Shown here: positions 1 to 9,893 of the stretch, piece by piece
How the letters are laid out: every line of letters starts with the position of its first letter
Numbering within the stretch: position 1 is the stretch's first letter
NCBI RefSeq assembly: GCF_018403185.1
Contig: NZ_BOSE01000001.1
Coordinates: forward strand, 992,001-1,056,000
From: Paenibacillus montaniterrae
GTDB taxonomy: Bacteria > Bacillota > Bacilli > Paenibacillales > Paenibacillaceae
DNA: 64,000 nt
Direction: 5' to 3'
Notes under the pieces: model-generated
What the model saw: the letters and a program-made list of their open reading frames with translations, nothing else
Database searches by the model: none
Told to the model about the DNA's origin: nothing
Translations under genes and position numbers: made by a program

Positions 1-64
1 GTACAATTCTCTTTCACAGCCACTTATTGAACTTCTCATATTTTATTCAACTCTGACAAGAATG

Positions 65-808
65 TCAAACTAATTTGCCTAAATTATCTAAGAAGCTGCG
101 CGTTTTAAATTTTATGCCTAGCTGCATGTCAATTAATTGGCGGATTAAACCGCTCACCTCCTGCTTTGTCTCAGGAGATAAATTAATATTGCCGACTTGA
201 CGCAAATCAAGACGTTTGAATAAGCGCAGCAGCTTCAATGCCGTCTCACTTACTGTAAGTAAGGAAGCATCCTGTGCTGCGCATCTGGAGCATACAATTC
301 CGCCTGCGTAGCTTGAAAGCTTAAAGGGCCCAACATGATTGCCGCAATGTATGCATTCCTCTACAATGGGGCTGTAGCCGCTCATCATCAGCATTTTCAT
401 TTCAAAAATGGCGGTGAGCACAACTACGTCCTTGCCTTCCATCAGCGCTGCAAAGCAAGCCTTTAGCTGCTCGAAATGAACCAGCCCTATCTCTTCATCG
501 GCTATGCAGCGATCAATAAGCTCGGCGATATAAGAGGCATGTGCGGCAAGATCAAGGTCGGAACGCAGCAAATGATTAGAAGCAATTAATTCACCATGCT
601 GCAGCGTACCTAAACCAGTCTGTCGTGTATAGCTGTACTCTCCATATGTAAAAGGCTGCGCAAGCGAGGCGTGCTTGCTGCGAACCTTTCTCGCACCCCG
701 TACGAGAACACCAGCCTTGCCGCTATTATTCGTTATAAGTGTCACGATTTTATGATTTTCACCATAATCAACTGTTCGAACAACGATACCTTCCACGCGA
801 TAAAGCAT
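65..808 (-). CDS. recO: DNA repair protein RecO
   Basis: RecO helps load RecA onto single-stranded DNA held by SSB during recombinational repair, working with RecR in the cytoplasm. The 247-residue product has the usual family length: an N-terminal OB-fold region (about 1-80), then a helical part carrying a four-cysteine zinc site at C152, C155, C173 and C176. The ATG follows a GGGGGA ribosome site at normal distance. It is the last gene before the window edge and follows yqzL and era as in Bacillus. No clear terminator is visible in the 64 bases after it. Confidence 0.95.
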   Translation of the reverse strand: MLYRVEGIVVRTVDYGENHKIVTLITNNSGKAGVLVRGARKVRSKHASLAQPFTYGEYSYTRQTGLGTLQHGELIASNHLLRSDLDLAAHASYIAELIDRCIADEEIGLVHFEQLKACFAALMEGKDVVVLTAIFEMKMLMMSGYSPIVEECIHCGNHVGPFKLSSYAGGIVCSRCAAQDASLLTVSETALKLLRLFKRLDLRQVGNINLSPETKQEVSGLIRQLIDMQLGIKFKTRSFLDNLGKLV

Positions 809-854
809 GTCATTTCCCCCAACTTGACTTGCGACGATTAGCAGCAGTTAGAGG

Positions 855-1010
855 TTATTCTACTCCCTCCAGGGGCAGCTCTTCTTCATCATCACCCAGA
901 CCTACTGCCACGGTATCGATCGAATCTCTAAATCGCTCCACTTCCTTGTAGAGTAAATAAGATTCGACATCCCCGGTTAACGCAAAATATTTCCACGAAA
1001 AATCCTTCAT
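855..1010 (-). CDS. yqzL: YqzL family small protein
   Basis: A 51-residue protein of unknown function, recognised by the N-terminal pattern MKDFSWKYF followed by TGDVESYLLYKE and by its conserved place between era and recO. The start is set at 1010 because AAAGGAT stands about nine bases upstream; a longer reading from 1067 would add 19 residues unlike the family. The C-terminus is strongly acidic (GDDEEELPLEG). It is probably co-transcribed with era and recO. Confidence 0.85.
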   Translation of the reverse strand: MKDFSWKYFALTGDVESYLLYKEVERFRDSIDTVAVGLGDDEEELPLEGVE

Positions 1011-1124
1011 TCGTATCCATCCTTTCCGCCTCGGAAATGCAACTCCAGATGGTAATAGGATGAACACTCTTAAGAATTATATCCGTAGCAAAAATTACTG
1101 CTTTCTCAAGCTTGACTTTTGTGT

Positions 1125-2036
1125 TTACTCATGCTTAAAGCCCAAATCATTGAGCACGCGATCCTGATTTCTCCAATCCTTCTTTACCTTGACCCATATC
1201 TCTAAAAATACCTTTGAGCCAAGCAGATTTTCAATGTCGATGCGCGCATTTTTGCCAACTTCCTTTAACAAGGCGCCGCGCTTGCCGATAATAATTCCTT
1301 TTTGCGAATCACGCTCAACGAATACGACCGCTCCGATATAGACGACGCCGTTATCCTGCACACGCATATCCTCGATTTGCACTGCGATCGAGTGCGGGAT
1401 TTCCTCGCGCGTAAGATGCAATATTTTTTCGCGAATCAGCTCGGCGCATACAAATTGCTCAGGATGATCCGTTACTTGATCGGCTGGATAATATTGCGGC
1501 CCCTCTGGCAAATAGTTGCCGATTTGCTGCAGCAGCGTCGAAATATTGTTGCCGTTCATTGCCGAAATCGGAACAATTTCCGCAAAATTATATAAATCCT
1601 TATACTGTACAATTTTGTTCATTAACGCTTCAGGATCAATTTTATCGATTTTATTAATAACTAAAAACACTGGCGTGCTTACTTTGCCAAGCTGCTCGAT
1701 AATATAACGATCACCGCCGCCCAATTCCTCAGAAGCATCGATTAAAAACAGAATAGCCTCTACTTCCTTCAAGGCGCTTTCTGCCGACTTCATCATATAG
1801 TTGCCCAGCTTAGAATTCGGCTTATGAATGCCCGGTGTGTCGAGAAAAACAATTTGCATATTTTCCTCGGTATATACGCCATGAATTTTATTTCTCGTCG
1901 TTTGCGGCTTGTCCGACATGATCGCAATTTTTTGTCCAATTAAATGATTCATTAAGGTCGACTTGCCAACGTTCGGTCTTCCAATTATCGCAACAAAGCC
2001 TGAACGGAATTTGCTGCGCTCTTCCTGTTGATTCAT
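1125..2036 (-). CDS. era: GTPase Era
   Basis: Era is an essential GTPase that binds the 3' end of 16S rRNA and acts in 30S subunit maturation. The 303-residue product has the G1 loop GRPNVGKST (about 19-27), the G3 motif DTPG (about 66-69), the G4 motif NKID, and a C-terminal KH domain with a GKRG loop near residue 250. Its ATG overlaps the cdd stop codon by an ATGA junction, indicating translational coupling. The run ybeY-dgkA-cdd-era-yqzL-recO matches Bacillus. Confidence 0.98.
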   Translation of the reverse strand: MNQQEERSKFRSGFVAIIGRPNVGKSTLMNHLIGQKIAIMSDKPQTTRNKIHGVYTEENMQIVFLDTPGIHKPNSKLGNYMMKSAESALKEVEAILFLIDASEELGGGDRYIIEQLGKVSTPVFLVINKIDKIDPEALMNKIVQYKDLYNFAEIVPISAMNGNNISTLLQQIGNYLPEGPQYYPADQVTDHPEQFVCAELIREKILHLTREEIPHSIAVQIEDMRVQDNGVVYIGAVVFVERDSQKGIIIGKRGALLKEVGKNARIDIENLLGSKVFLEIWVKVKKDWRNQDRVLNDLGFKHE

Positions 2037-2455
2037 GAATGCTCCTCCTTAGCCAGTGACGAGGGCGTAAATGCCCCTGGCAGCAGCTCAGCTACTGTCA
2101 TCACTGTACGATCCCCTTTCAAATTGCTCATAATCACTTTCATATCTGGCGAGCAAAGCTCAACCAGCACCTGGCGGCAAACACCGCATGGTGTAATCGG
2201 CTCCGTTGTTTCACCGATGACAGCGATTGCCGTAAAGCTGCCCGGCTTTGCTCCATCAGCAATTGCGCTAAACAACGCTGTCCGCTCAGCACAATTGGTC
2301 GGACCATAGGCTGCATTTTCAATATTGCAGCCGCGATAAATGTGGCCAGACTCATGCAGCAAGGCCGCACCTACGCGAAATTGTGAATAAGGCACGTACG
2401 CAAGGTCCATCGCGGCCTTTGCTTCATCCAGCAATTGCTCAAGCTGCTGACTCAT
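2033..2455 (-). CDS. cdd: Cytidine deaminase
   Basis: Converts cytidine and deoxycytidine to uridine and deoxyuridine in pyrimidine salvage. With the start at 2455 the product has 140 residues, typical of the small homotetrameric type. Zinc ligands and the proton shuttle are visible as C55-A-E57 and P-C90-G-V-C93. AGGAGG lies eight bases upstream of this ATG; an upstream ATG at 2491 lacks such a site. It ends overlapping era by four bases. Confidence 0.96.
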   Translation of the reverse strand: MSQQLEQLLDEAKAAMDLAYVPYSQFRVGAALLHESGHIYRGCNIENAAYGPTNCAERTALFSAIADGAKPGSFTAIAVIGETTEPITPCGVCRQVLVELCSPDMKVIMSNLKGDRTVMTVAELLPGAFTPSSLAKEEHS

Positions 2456-2474
2456 ATGCTCATTCCTCCTACAC

Positions 2475-2834
2475 TCATCGTAACCATTCAATCAGCTTTG
2501 GTGCAAAGATTATAATACCTATTATAGCCGCTCCAATCGACATGACCAGCACAGCTCCTGCAGCCGTATCTTTAGCGACCTTCGCTAACGGATGCGGCTC
2601 GGTGCTAAAGCGGTCAATTGTCGATTCTATCGCTGTGTTAACCAGTTCCAGGCCTGTAACAGCGCATATTAGCAGTATGACCAAACACCATTCCAGCCAA
2701 GTAAGTGAAACGATGGCACCTAGTAGTATTACTAATAGTGCCACCGTTACATGTATCTTCATATTTCGTTGTGTACGCACAGCATACCAGATGCCGGAAA
2801 AAGCATGCTTAAAACTATTTAATAGCTTATGCAT
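2475..2834 (-). CDS. dgkA: Undecaprenol/diacylglycerol kinase (DgkA family)
   Basis: A small integral membrane kinase. In Gram-positives the family phosphorylates undecaprenol, so it probably recycles the cell-wall lipid carrier. The 119-residue product shows three or four membrane segments, the motif ELVNTAIES (about 64-72) and AKVAKDTAAGAVL, which are the catalytic and nucleotide-binding signatures. Its start overlaps the ybeY stop by one base (TAATG), so the genes are coupled. The undecaprenol substrate preference is inferred from the family. Confidence 0.93.
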   Translation of the reverse strand: MHKLLNSFKHAFSGIWYAVRTQRNMKIHVTVALLVILLGAIVSLTWLEWCLVILLICAVTGLELVNTAIESTIDRFSTEPHPLAKVAKDTAAGAVLVMSIGAAIIGIIIFAPKLIEWLR

Positions 2835-3331
2835 TATCGCGTTAAACCTACCTGCTGAAGCACAGCCTCCTGCTTTGCTGTCATTTCAGCCTCAGACTGC
2901 TCATCCTGATGATCATAGCCTAGCAGATGAAGGAAGCCATGCACGAACAAAAATCCGATTTCCCGCTCAAGACTGTGACCATATTCCAGCCGTTGCTCCT
3001 CTGCACGCTCCACGGAAATAATAATATCACCAAGCATGCCTGATATTGGATCAAGCTCGTCCTCGCTATCCACCTCGAAAATAATATCAAGCTCATCTAC
3101 GCCATCATCATTCATCGCAAAAGACAGCACATCAGTCGGACGATCAATACCGCGATACGTTTTGTTCAGCTCATGAATTTCTTCATTATCCGTAAAGGTT
3201 AGCGTAACCTCGCCTGAGGTAAGCCCTTCATTCGCCGCGGCAAGCTGCAAAATTTCATTGAGCATCGTAATCCATGTCTCAGGAATTTCAAATTTGCTTT
3301 GATTGTTGTTCCAATCCAATACCAGACTCAT
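2834..3331 (-). CDS. ybeY: rRNA maturation endoribonuclease YbeY
   Basis: Metal-dependent endoribonuclease involved in 16S rRNA 3' maturation and ribosome quality control. The product of 165 residues carries the zinc motif HGxLHxxGYDH (H131, H135, H141) near its C-terminus. The start at 3331 follows AAGGAGT; the longer reading from 3382 would run into pgpH. It lies one base after the pgpH stop and overlaps dgkA, consistent with a single operon. Confidence 0.96.
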   Translation of the reverse strand: MSLVLDWNNNQSKFEIPETWITMLNEILQLAAANEGLTSGEVTLTFTDNEEIHELNKTYRGIDRPTDVLSFAMNDDGVDELDIIFEVDSEDELDPISGMLGDIIISVERAEEQRLEYGHSLEREIGFLFVHGFLHLLGYDHQDEQSEAEMTAKQEAVLQQVGLTR

Positions 3332-3332
3332 A

Positions 3333-5588
3333 TTATGACTCCTTCTGCTTATCTTTTGCTTTTGCGTCTTCAGGGTATTCAATGCGCGAATGGAAAATCC
3401 CCATCAGGCTTTCCTTTAACGATTGAGCTATTTTATCCAATTCCTTCATCGTTAAGTCGCACTCATTATATTGATTGTCATCGACACGGCTTTTAATAAT
3501 TTTGTGAATCATATCCTCAACCTGGTCAATCGTCGGGTTACGCAAGCTCCGTACAGCAGCCTCTATACAATCTGCAATACCAACAACTGCCGCTTCCTTC
3601 GACTGCGCCTTAGGACCAGGATAGCGGAAATCATCCTCGGTAAAGTCAGGCTCGATGCCCGCTTCCTCTGCTTGCTTTTTCGCCTTGTAATAGAAAAACT
3701 TCAAGGACGTTGTGCCATGATGCTGCTCGGCAATATCGCGCAGCTGCTTCGGCATTTTGTACGCCTTCAGCATTTCCGCGCCATCCTTGGCATGAGCAAC
3801 AATAATCGATTTGCTCAGCATCGGATCGATCGTGTCATGCGGATTTTCCATATTGTTTTGGTTTTCGATAAAATAGCTTGGCCGCTTCGTCTTGCCAATA
3901 TCATGGTAAAACGCGCCCACACGACATAGCAGCCCGTTTGCGCCAATCGCTTCTGCCGCCGCTTCTGCCAAATTGCCCACCATAACGCTATGATGGTAGG
4001 TGCCAGGCGTTTCAGTCAACAGCTTGCGCAATAGCGGATGATTCGGACTCGACAGCTCAACCAGCTTAAGCGCCGATAAAATTCCGAACGAAATTTCAAA
4101 GAACGGCATAAGGCCGATTACTAGAATCGAAGTAAGCAAGCCGCCGCCAAATGCGAAGCCGATCGAATAGATAAGCGGCATGCGATCCAGCTGCTCTGCC
4201 ATCAAATATATCGTCAGCACACTGACCGAGCCAAACAAGCTGACCATAATGCCCGCTTTCAAAATGACCGAGCGCTGGCTGGCATGCTTAATCGAATAAA
4301 TCGCCGCTAGCGAAATGACCATCGTATAAAAACCGAAGCGATAATCAAACAATCCACTGTTGGTGCTGTTTAATATGATCGCCCCTCCGACGCTCGTTAT
4401 GAACGTGGAAGCAAGCGCCAAATGCTCGTCAATAAGCAATGTAATCAGCATTGCTCCAAGCGCTGCCGGCACCATAAAGCCCGCAATGCTTGACGTTTCA
4501 CCTTGTATCAACGCCACAATTTGCATAATTCCCAAATTAAGCAGCGTAATTAAAAACAGCATGAGCAGCTGTGAATTGTTGTACCTCGTCTGTTGCAAAT
4601 GCGAGCCTGCTGACTGCGTAAAGTAAATATACAAAAACGCAGCAAGCAGCACTGCTGTCATCACAACTCCCAGCTTGGCCCAATTATGCTTAGTATCCTG
4701 CAGCAAATTGGCCTCGACAAGCATTTCATATGTATCTGGCGTAATGACCTCGCCTTTTTTTACGATAATTTCATTTTCCTTGTAAACAACTGGCTGCGTG
4801 TTAAGCCGAGCATTTTCACGCGCTTCATCGGTTGCGGTCCGATCAAAAAACTTGTTGGGTGTAATCGAGAATCGGGCAATTTCCGATACGACTTCTCGTG
4901 CAGTACGATTCGAAATCGAGCTGGAATTGACCATCTCGGCTACCTGAGTGCGAGCCGTTTCAGCATCCCGCAGCTGTTCATTCATCAGCTTGCGCACAAT
5001 ATCCCTGGCAACAAGCCGCATCTCGGATAATTCATCTTGTGTCAGCTTCGGCAGCTTGTAAAAGGTTTCTTCTGGAATCGTATACTTTTGCTCAGCTGTA
5101 ACGCGAGCCATTTCTTCAAGCAGCAGCTCATTGTGCGTTTCGTTCGCCAAGCCCGATTTCACAAGATTTTCAACATGCTCGTCATACTTTTTCGGAATTT
5201 CAGTCCGGTAAATATCGATTTTGTTTTGCTCGGTGACCTGATCATCAGCGTTAAGCCCTTCAATCCGCAGAAAAATCGTTTCCACAAGCTGCTCATTACG
5301 CATGCCGACAGTCAAGTAAATATCTTCTATCGCATTTGCCGCCTGCTCCTCAGCTGCTCTTGTAGCTTTCTCGTCGCGAATTTGCGTTGGCGCCTTTATA
5401 TCCTTGTCACTCATTGAGTTTTCCGTAATGTTATACGTCTCAGGAATAATATGCGGCGCGAGATTGAAGTAGAAAAGAATGACGAACAACGCCATGAATG
5501 TCCATTTCATAGCTGTGCTTTGCCTCCAGCCAGCAGTCGCCTTCAAACTGCGCTTTTTGATCTGACCAAGGTCATTCTTTGTAGTCAT
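3333..5588 (-). CDS. pgpH: Membrane HD-domain phosphohydrolase PgpH (YqfF), c-di-AMP phosphodiesterase family
   Basis: The 751-residue product has one N-terminal membrane segment (about 28-46), a large extracellular 7TMR-HDED region (about 55-300), a block of seven membrane segments (about 305-500) and a cytoplasmic HD domain with H562-D563 in YHDIGK. Characterised relatives hydrolyse c-di-AMP, so it probably tunes that second messenger in response to an external signal. The domain layout is complete with no sign of truncation. It follows phoH and precedes ybeY as in Bacillus. Confidence 0.95.
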   Translation of the reverse strand: MTTKNDLGQIKKRSLKATAGWRQSTAMKWTFMALFVILFYFNLAPHIIPETYNITENSMSDKDIKAPTQIRDEKATRAAEEQAANAIEDIYLTVGMRNEQLVETIFLRIEGLNADDQVTEQNKIDIYRTEIPKKYDEHVENLVKSGLANETHNELLLEEMARVTAEQKYTIPEETFYKLPKLTQDELSEMRLVARDIVRKLMNEQLRDAETARTQVAEMVNSSSISNRTAREVVSEIARFSITPNKFFDRTATDEARENARLNTQPVVYKENEIIVKKGEVITPDTYEMLVEANLLQDTKHNWAKLGVVMTAVLLAAFLYIYFTQSAGSHLQQTRYNNSQLLMLFLITLLNLGIMQIVALIQGETSSIAGFMVPAALGAMLITLLIDEHLALASTFITSVGGAIILNSTNSGLFDYRFGFYTMVISLAAIYSIKHASQRSVILKAGIMVSLFGSVSVLTIYLMAEQLDRMPLIYSIGFAFGGGLLTSILVIGLMPFFEISFGILSALKLVELSSPNHPLLRKLLTETPGTYHHSVMVGNLAEAAAEAIGANGLLCRVGAFYHDIGKTKRPSYFIENQNNMENPHDTIDPMLSKSIIVAHAKDGAEMLKAYKMPKQLRDIAEQHHGTTSLKFFYYKAKKQAEEAGIEPDFTEDDFRYPGPKAQSKEAAVVGIADCIEAAVRSLRNPTIDQVEDMIHKIIKSRVDDNQYNECDLTMKELDKIAQSLKESLMGIFHSRIEYPEDAKAKDKQKES

Positions 5589-5625
5589 TCGCTCTCAGTC
5601 CTTTCTTCAATACTAGGACACACAT

Positions 5626-6612
5626 CTATTTCCGTGAATCCACAGCTCTTGATTCTGCATCGCGGTCATAAGCCATAATAATTTTTTGCACTAATGTATG
5701 GCGAACGACATCCTGCTCGGAAAATATCATCATTCCGATCTCTTCAATCTCGCTCAGAACGCGCTTTGCTTCAATTAAGCCGGAGCTTTTTCCGCGTGGC
5801 AAATCAATTTGCGTTACATCGCCGGTAATGACCATTTTCGAGCCAAAGCCGAGACGAGTCAAAAACATTTTCATTTGCTCCGGTGTCGTATTTTGGGCCT
5901 CGTCCAAAATAATAAATGCATCGTCCAGCGTACGACCACGCATATAGGCTAGCGGCGCAATCTCGATCATGCCCCGCTCAATCGCCTTAACCGTTTGCTC
6001 AGCGCCAAGCACATCATGCAAGGCGTCATATAGCGGCCTTAAATAAGGATCGACCTTTTCCTGCAAATCACCTGGCAAAAAGCCTAAATTCTCTCCCGCT
6101 TCAACGGCAGGCCTTGTCAAAATGATTCGCTTCACAATGTTTTCTTTAAGAGCGGTGACGGCCAGTACAACAGCCAAATACGTTTTGCCTGTACCTGCTG
6201 GTCCAATGCCAAACACAATATCATGCTTTTTAATCAGCTTCGTGTAATGACGCTGACCTATCGTTTTAACTAATATTTTTTTGCCACGGTATGTTGTAGC
6301 AATTGGCTTTTTGAACAAATCGAGCAATTCCTCTGCCTGCATGTTCAAAGCAAGGTCTAGCGCATAGGTAACATCACGCTCTGAAGGCGTATAGCCTTCC
6401 CTCACAAGCTGCAGCAGCACTTGATAAAGCTGCTCCAAAGAGTCCACTTGCGTTGCTGGACCAGTAATTGAAATTTCTGCATCTCTTGATGAAATTCGTG
6501 CCTCAACGCGTTCTTCAACAATACGTAAGAACTTATCTTGTGGTCCTAGAACGGCTAATGCCTCAGCCGCATTTTCGACTGGAATCTTAACTGTTTTCAT
6601 TTCATTTTGCAA
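5626..6612 (-). CDS. phoH: PhoH family ATPase
   Basis: A cytoplasmic P-loop ATPase of the PhoH family; the exact job is uncertain, with RNA metabolism suggested by its partners. Walker A is GPAGTGKT at 137-144 and Walker B is in FIILDEAQN. Length 328 residues is typical. The start is ambiguous: the TTG at 6612 stands about 11 bases after GGGAG inside the yqfD tail, whereas the first ATG (6600) is far from any ribosome site. It sits in the yqfC-yqfD-phoH-pgpH-ybeY order seen in Bacillus. Confidence 0.94.
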   Translation of the reverse strand: MQNEMKTVKIPVENAAEALAVLGPQDKFLRIVEERVEARISSRDAEISITGPATQVDSLEQLYQVLLQLVREGYTPSERDVTYALDLALNMQAEELLDLFKKPIATTYRGKKILVKTIGQRHYTKLIKKHDIVFGIGPAGTGKTYLAVVLAVTALKENIVKRIILTRPAVEAGENLGFLPGDLQEKVDPYLRPLYDALHDVLGAEQTVKAIERGMIEIAPLAYMRGRTLDDAFIILDEAQNTTPEQMKMFLTRLGFGSKMVITGDVTQIDLPRGKSSGLIEAKRVLSEIEEIGMMIFSEQDVVRHTLVQKIIMAYDRDAESRAVDSRK

Positions 6613-6618
6613 TAAAAC

Positions 6619-7812
6619 TCAATCTCCCTGCATCTGGACTATTGGTAGTTCTTTTGTAATAGACTGATTCACTTCGTAAAGTACTTTCATTACCACTTTA
6701 CCATTGTCCGTCGCTTCATGCAAAACAATTTCGCTAACAATTTCCGCATCTTTGCCAGCATGCGCTAAAATTCGCAATCTTGCCTGCTCCAAGCTTTCCT
6801 TTTTTGCTTCTTCCATGGTCAGTTCTCGTTGCTCAAAGCCAACTTCCTGCTCCATTTCCTTCATTCGGCCAATTGGCAATGTGAAATTTCCAATCGAAAG
6901 CATCTCAGTCGTTTTGATGATCTCCGACTTTTCATACGGCTCTTGCTTGTAGCCGCTAATTTGCAGGGCACGGTTGCCGAGCACAATGTATGAGCGAGCT
7001 TGACGCTCTCCGGTAAATACACGGTATTTTTGCACGAGCGGAGCCTTAACCTCATACTCATACCACACCAGCCCTTTTACTTCGCCTTGCGCGACAACGA
7101 TTTGTGAATGCGCCTCATTGCCAATTACGCCTGAAATCAAAATGTTGCCAGCCTTGACTCGTTGATTTTTCCGTACAAGCGGCTTTCCCTGCTCAGCTAT
7201 TATGTACGTAATAACTGCATCATTCGTTGCAACAAGATGCCGCGGGCTATGCGGCTCCTGCTCTTCGGGAATCGTTGCCTCTACGATTTGTATTTTTACT
7301 TTCGTACCCGTTTTTTCAACGCCAATCCACGTTGTGCCCGGAATTGCCGAAACGAGCTTTTTGGACAAAATATCAGTATCCTGCAATCTAAAGGACCATT
7401 GATAGAGATGGAGACCCTGCTCCTTGGCAGCAGCCATTATTACATCATTCGGAATCCGTTTGTTGCCGGTAATTTCAATCCTCCAAACCAGCGAGGACAG
7501 GCAAAAAATGATCGCAAAAAATAAAGCGATGCCGATCGTAAACCATAGCCGCTTCTCCAGCAAGGAAAGCAAAAATGGAAAGCCTTTTTTTCGCTTCAGC
7601 TTTAGCTTTCCGCCGGAGGCTCGTACATATTTACGCAATAAAAAAAATTGCTCGACGCTTACTTCAAAGCTTACCCGCTCGCTTCCTTTCCAGTGGATAT
7701 TGGACAGCTCTAGCTTGTCTTGCGTAGCTTGATTAAGAAATTGAGCTACATGACTTCCTTGTAGCTCAACCTCTACAGAACCTTTCAACCATTCAATGAG
7801 CGATTGTCGCAT
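6619..7812 (-). CDS. yqfD: Sporulation protein YqfD
   Basis: A 397-residue sporulation protein of the YqfD family, in Bacillus made in the mother cell. One membrane segment is clear around residues 90-115, followed by an extracytoplasmic region beginning RIEITGNKRIP that resembles a POTRA-like fold. AAAGGAGG stands at normal distance from the ATG. It lies just after yqfC and 6 bases before phoH. No catalytic motif is recognised. Confidence 0.9.
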   Translation of the reverse strand: MRQSLIEWLKGSVEVELQGSHVAQFLNQATQDKLELSNIHWKGSERVSFEVSVEQFFLLRKYVRASGGKLKLKRKKGFPFLLSLLEKRLWFTIGIALFFAIIFCLSSLVWRIEITGNKRIPNDVIMAAAKEQGLHLYQWSFRLQDTDILSKKLVSAIPGTTWIGVEKTGTKVKIQIVEATIPEEQEPHSPRHLVATNDAVITYIIAEQGKPLVRKNQRVKAGNILISGVIGNEAHSQIVVAQGEVKGLVWYEYEVKAPLVQKYRVFTGERQARSYIVLGNRALQISGYKQEPYEKSEIIKTTEMLSIGNFTLPIGRMKEMEQEVGFEQRELTMEEAKKESLEQARLRILAHAGKDAEIVSEIVLHEATDNGKVVMKVLYEVNQSITKELPIVQMQGD

Positions 7813-7835
7813 TGTCTTTCCTCCTTTTACTTTAA

Positions 7836-8114
7836 TTATGGAAACAGTTCTATGCCTGTAATAATGCCCTCCACAAACACTTCGTCAGTCCAGATCGTAC
7901 GAATGATCAGCTCTCGTCCGCGTACTTCCAGTTCTCCCTTGCTAAGCGATAAGCGAAGCACTTCATCCGTAAAATTTATAACGCCGCGATGATTTTCAAT
8001 ATATAGCTGACGGTCGCCTATTAATGTTAATCTAGGTAGTTCGAATACAACATCCTGCGGCATATCAAGCCAGGATGCCGTCAGCTTGTGCAGCTTACGC
8101 TTCATACGACCCAT
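7836..8114 (-). CDS. yqfC: Sporulation protein YqfC
   Basis: A 92-residue YqfC/YabP-type sporulation protein (YabP family proteins act in forespore-surrounding coat or cortex assembly). The visible pattern is PRLTLIGDRQLYIENHRGV and then a short beta-rich tail. The start at 8114 (MGRMKRKL) is chosen for the GGGGAG site eight bases upstream; the longer frame to 8180 has no ribosome site. It is followed by yqfD after 23 bases. Confidence 0.88.
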   Translation of the reverse strand: MGRMKRKLHKLTASWLDMPQDVVFELPRLTLIGDRQLYIENHRGVINFTDEVLRLSLSKGELEVRGRELIIRTIWTDEVFVEGIITGIELFP

Positions 8115-8248
8115 TGTTGGAACTCCCCTTTCCTCATACCAGTAACATCCACAACGCAACATAGTTCGGTACTTTATCAAAATATGCGAGTTTTATGACA
8201 TTTATGAGAACTATCAGTATCGGCCTGCCTCACCAAGCCGCATAAAAG

Positions 8249-8296
8249 AAAAAGCGCAAGCTCGGGGACAATAAAGTCCCAAAGCTTACGCTTTTT
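8249..8296 (-). terminator. Terminator after the floA operon
   Basis: Minus-strand stem-loop: arms AAAAAGCG / CGCTTTTT with an inner GGGAC / GTCCC stem, followed on the minus strand by CTTTTTCTTTT. It ends the nfeD-floA-8299 transcription unit and separates it from yqfC. Confidence 0.8.
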
Positions 8297-8298
8297 GT

Positions 8299-8817
8299 CT
8301 AAGACCTGCGGAATGGCCGCTTTGCTCTTGGCTGACCTAATATTTCGCTCCAAACAACGGCCTTGCGCAAATCATCCGCCTCCAGCTGAATCGCTTGCGG
8401 AGAGCGACTGCTTCCTTGCTTATGTGCCTTTTGTCTTGCTAGCGCTTGCTTGCGCTGATGCTCGCGCCTTAGCTGCTCATAGGAAGGCCCTGCAGGCACG
8501 CTTTGCACGCTTTGCACGCTTTGCTCAAGAGCGACTGTCTCTCTTCTAGGCTGCTCATAAGCCGCTACATCCGGCTGACGGTGGGCAGCTGTTGCTTGTG
8601 GCCTTGATTGCTGCTCAGGAGCATACGGAGAGCTGTAGGGCTCATCTGCTTCCTCCTGCTCATCTCTCCATTTACCCTGCTGCGGATGATCGCCGCCGAA
8701 GGTTGGCATGCTGGTTGGTTTGTTCTTGTTCGAGAAGCTGCCCAGCAATTTAAATATAACAAACAGCACTACCACGACGACGTAGATATTATCGAATATG
8801 AGATCAAAGATCCCCAC
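8299..8817 (-). CDS. Unrecognised membrane-anchored protein in the YqfB position
   Basis: A 172-residue protein that I do not recognise by sequence. It starts with GTG after AGGAGGTGA. Residues about 8-26 form one hydrophobic membrane segment; the rest is polar, rich in Q, R, E and P and probably disordered, with arginine and serine at the end (SSRSPQ). A VQS repeat (about residues 98-106) comes from three tandem 9-bp units. It is the third gene after nfeD and floA, the place held by yqfB in Bacillus, and ends at a terminator, so a role with the FloA membrane scaffold is an inference from position only. Confidence 0.75.
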   Translation of the reverse strand: MGIFDLIFDNIYVVVVVLFVIFKLLGSFSNKNKPTSMPTFGGDHPQQGKWRDEQEEADEPYSSPYAPEQQSRPQATAAHRQPDVAAYEQPRRETVALEQSVQSVQSVPAGPSYEQLRREHQRKQALARQKAHKQGSSRSPQAIQLEADDLRKAVVWSEILGQPRAKRPFRRS

Positions 8818-8860
8818 TTGCGCTCACCTCCTATAGCTATCCTAGTTCTGGCACAGGAGG

Positions 8861-9853
8861 CTATTTCTTATTCGGATCAATATCGTTAGGGTCACCAATG
8901 GATTTGCGCATATCCGTATCGGCCTCGATATTTTTCATATTCAAATAATCCATCACACCAAGCTTGCCGCTGCGCAGTGCTTCTGCCATCGCCAGAGGAA
9001 CTTGAGATTCGGATTCAACAACGCGCGCTTCCATTTCCACAACCTTCGCTTTGTTTTCCTGCTCTTTCGCAACTGCCATCGCACGGCGCTCCTCAGCTTT
9101 AGCTTGCGCAATGTTTTTATCTGCTTCAGCCTGCTCGGTTTGCAGATGTGCACCAATGTTTTTACCAACATCCACATCAGCGATATCGATTGACAAGATT
9201 TCGAAAGCTGTCCCTGCATCAAGTCCTTTTTCAAGTACGGTACGAGAAATTTTATCCGGATTTTCAAGTACATCTTTATGAGAACCCGAGCTACCTACTG
9301 TGGAGACAATTCCTTCACCGATACGAGCGATAATAGTATCCTCACCCGCACCACCGACTAGACGATCAAGGTTGGCACGAACTGTTACGCGGGCACGAAC
9401 CTTTACCTCGATCCCGTCCTTTGCAACAGCAGATACAGAGGTTGTTTCAATAACACGCGGGTTAACGCTCATTTGCACCGCTTGCAATACGTCACGGCCC
9501 GCAAGATCGATCGCTGCCGCACGTTCAAACAACAGTGGAATGTTGGCGCGCTGAGCTGCGATAAGCGCATTGACAACGCGGTCTACGTTACCACCGGCTA
9601 AATAGTGGGTTTCCAATTGGTTGGTCGATACCCCAAGTCCCGCTTTCGTCGCTTTAATGAGCGGGTTAACGATACGGCTTGGCGTAACTCGACGCAGCTT
9701 CATCGCAAATAGTGTAATGATACCGATTTTAACACCTGATGCCAGCGCTGAAATCCACAGCATGACAGGGAAAAAGCTCAGTAGCACAAAAAACACAATT
9801 ACCCCTAAAATAATAAAAATAATTGTTAGCAACATCGGATCAATTCCAGGCAT
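8861..9853 (-). CDS. floA: Flotillin-like protein FloA
   Basis: Flotillin-like SPFH scaffold protein of membrane microdomains. The 330-residue product has an N-terminal membrane hairpin (about 5-45), an SPFH region, and a coiled-coil stretch rich in A, E, Q and K (about 230-300). The ATG at 9853 is preceded by GGGAGG seven bases upstream; the TTG at 9868 is a less likely start. It follows nfeD, its usual partner, under a sigma-W type promoter. Confidence 0.95.
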   Translation of the reverse strand: MPGIDPMLLTIIFIILGVIVFFVLLSFFPVMLWISALASGVKIGIITLFAMKLRRVTPSRIVNPLIKATKAGLGVSTNQLETHYLAGGNVDRVVNALIAAQRANIPLLFERAAAIDLAGRDVLQAVQMSVNPRVIETTSVSAVAKDGIEVKVRARVTVRANLDRLVGGAGEDTIIARIGEGIVSTVGSSGSHKDVLENPDKISRTVLEKGLDAGTAFEILSIDIADVDVGKNIGAHLQTEQAEADKNIAQAKAEERRAMAVAKEQENKAKVVEMEARVVESESQVPLAMAEALRSGKLGVMDYLNMKNIEADTDMRKSIGDPNDIDPNKK

Positions 9854-9893
9854 TGCATTACCTCCCAAAGTTTATCATTTTCTTTTAGTTGGA

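Noticed and set aside
1..64. Gene or terminator downstream of recO
   Set aside because: No frame with a start or stop of interest and no stem-loop with a T-run can be seen in these 64 bases.
2383..3021. Long open frame opposite cdd-dgkA-ybeY
   Set aside because: It lies fully antisense to three clearly identified genes, with no ribosome site or recognisable protein pattern.
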